A stretch of 64,000 nucleotides of DNA from the NCBI RefSeq assembly GCF_031143425.1, contig NC_090445.1, forward strand, positions 1,575,084,049-1,575,148,048. Direction: 5' to 3'. Positions 63,992 through 64,000 of this stretch are shown here, piece after piece (positions within the stretch are counted from its first letter, which is position 1; each line of letters begins with the position of its first letter). A program made the translations under genes and the position numbers. Source of the stretch: Pleurodeles waltl. Taxonomy: Eukaryota > Chordata > Amphibia > Caudata > Salamandridae. The notes below the pieces were generated by a model. The model searched no databases. It saw only the letters and a list, made by a program, of their open reading frames with translations, and was not told the origin of the DNA.

Positions 63992-64000
63992 CGCAAGATA

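Overview
The window is vertebrate nuclear DNA from a very large, transposon-filled genome, and I read it as salamander. The reasons are the near-absence of single-copy sequence, many nested elements of different ages, and the abundance of elements with PIF/Harbinger-type ends (GGCCCTCATTA ... TGGCGGT). From memory, Harbinger elements are strongly expanded in the newt Pleurodeles waltl; the species is an inference, not a database result. There is no prokaryotic gene organisation and no rRNA or free-standing tRNA gene. Two short stretches (28149-28240 and 48231-48316, + strand) look like host exons, with good splice sites and compatible phases. The window may therefore be mostly intronic.

Layout: about 350-5930 is a degenerate purine-rich minisatellite. 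5930-9990 holds SINE pieces, a hAT-type MITE and TA repeats. 9990-17560 is the first copy of a large palindromic repeat (84-bp unit array, hairpin, GGTGGTCCCC array, foldback arms, then the mirror image), interrupted by an LTR-like repeat and a MITE. 17600-18225 is an L2-like LINE 3' end. 18290-28010 is an inverted pair of tandem arrays; an almost complete 8-kb Harbinger element (18937-26911) sits between them and carries a decayed transposase plus two different Myb/SANT-like genes. 28620-34380 is the second copy of the large palindrome, split at its centre by a near-intact Tc1-like transposon (30466-32026) and also by a Harbinger-type MITE.

34380-41640 holds further Harbinger-type MITEs, a LINE endonuclease fragment, a hammerhead-ribozyme-like motif and an LTR-like repeat. 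41640-48160 is a tyrosine-recombinase retrotransposon on the minus strand (gag, RT, RNase H, tyrosine recombinase, SGNH hydrolase) with a CpG-rich 5' region. 49120-50610 is a G-rich minisatellite with inverted ends. 51540-54930 holds a hAT MITE with a perfect 8-bp duplication, a SINE, a LINE 3' half and a minisatellite. 56178-63140 is a decayed Gypsy/Ty3-type retrotransposon on the minus strand, interrupted near its gag by a deleted endogenous-retrovirus-like element (60412-62287). A last hAT MITE closes the window.

Functionally these are separate mobile elements and their remains. Within each element the genes act together: transposase with Myb-like DNA-binding partners in Harbinger; capsid, reverse transcriptase and integrase or recombinase in the retroelements. 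Nearly all are broken by frameshifts or stops. The Tc1 transposase is closest to intact, with one apparent frameshift. Element boundaries without target duplications are approximate, and names of repeat families are given only where ends, domains or motifs could be read.
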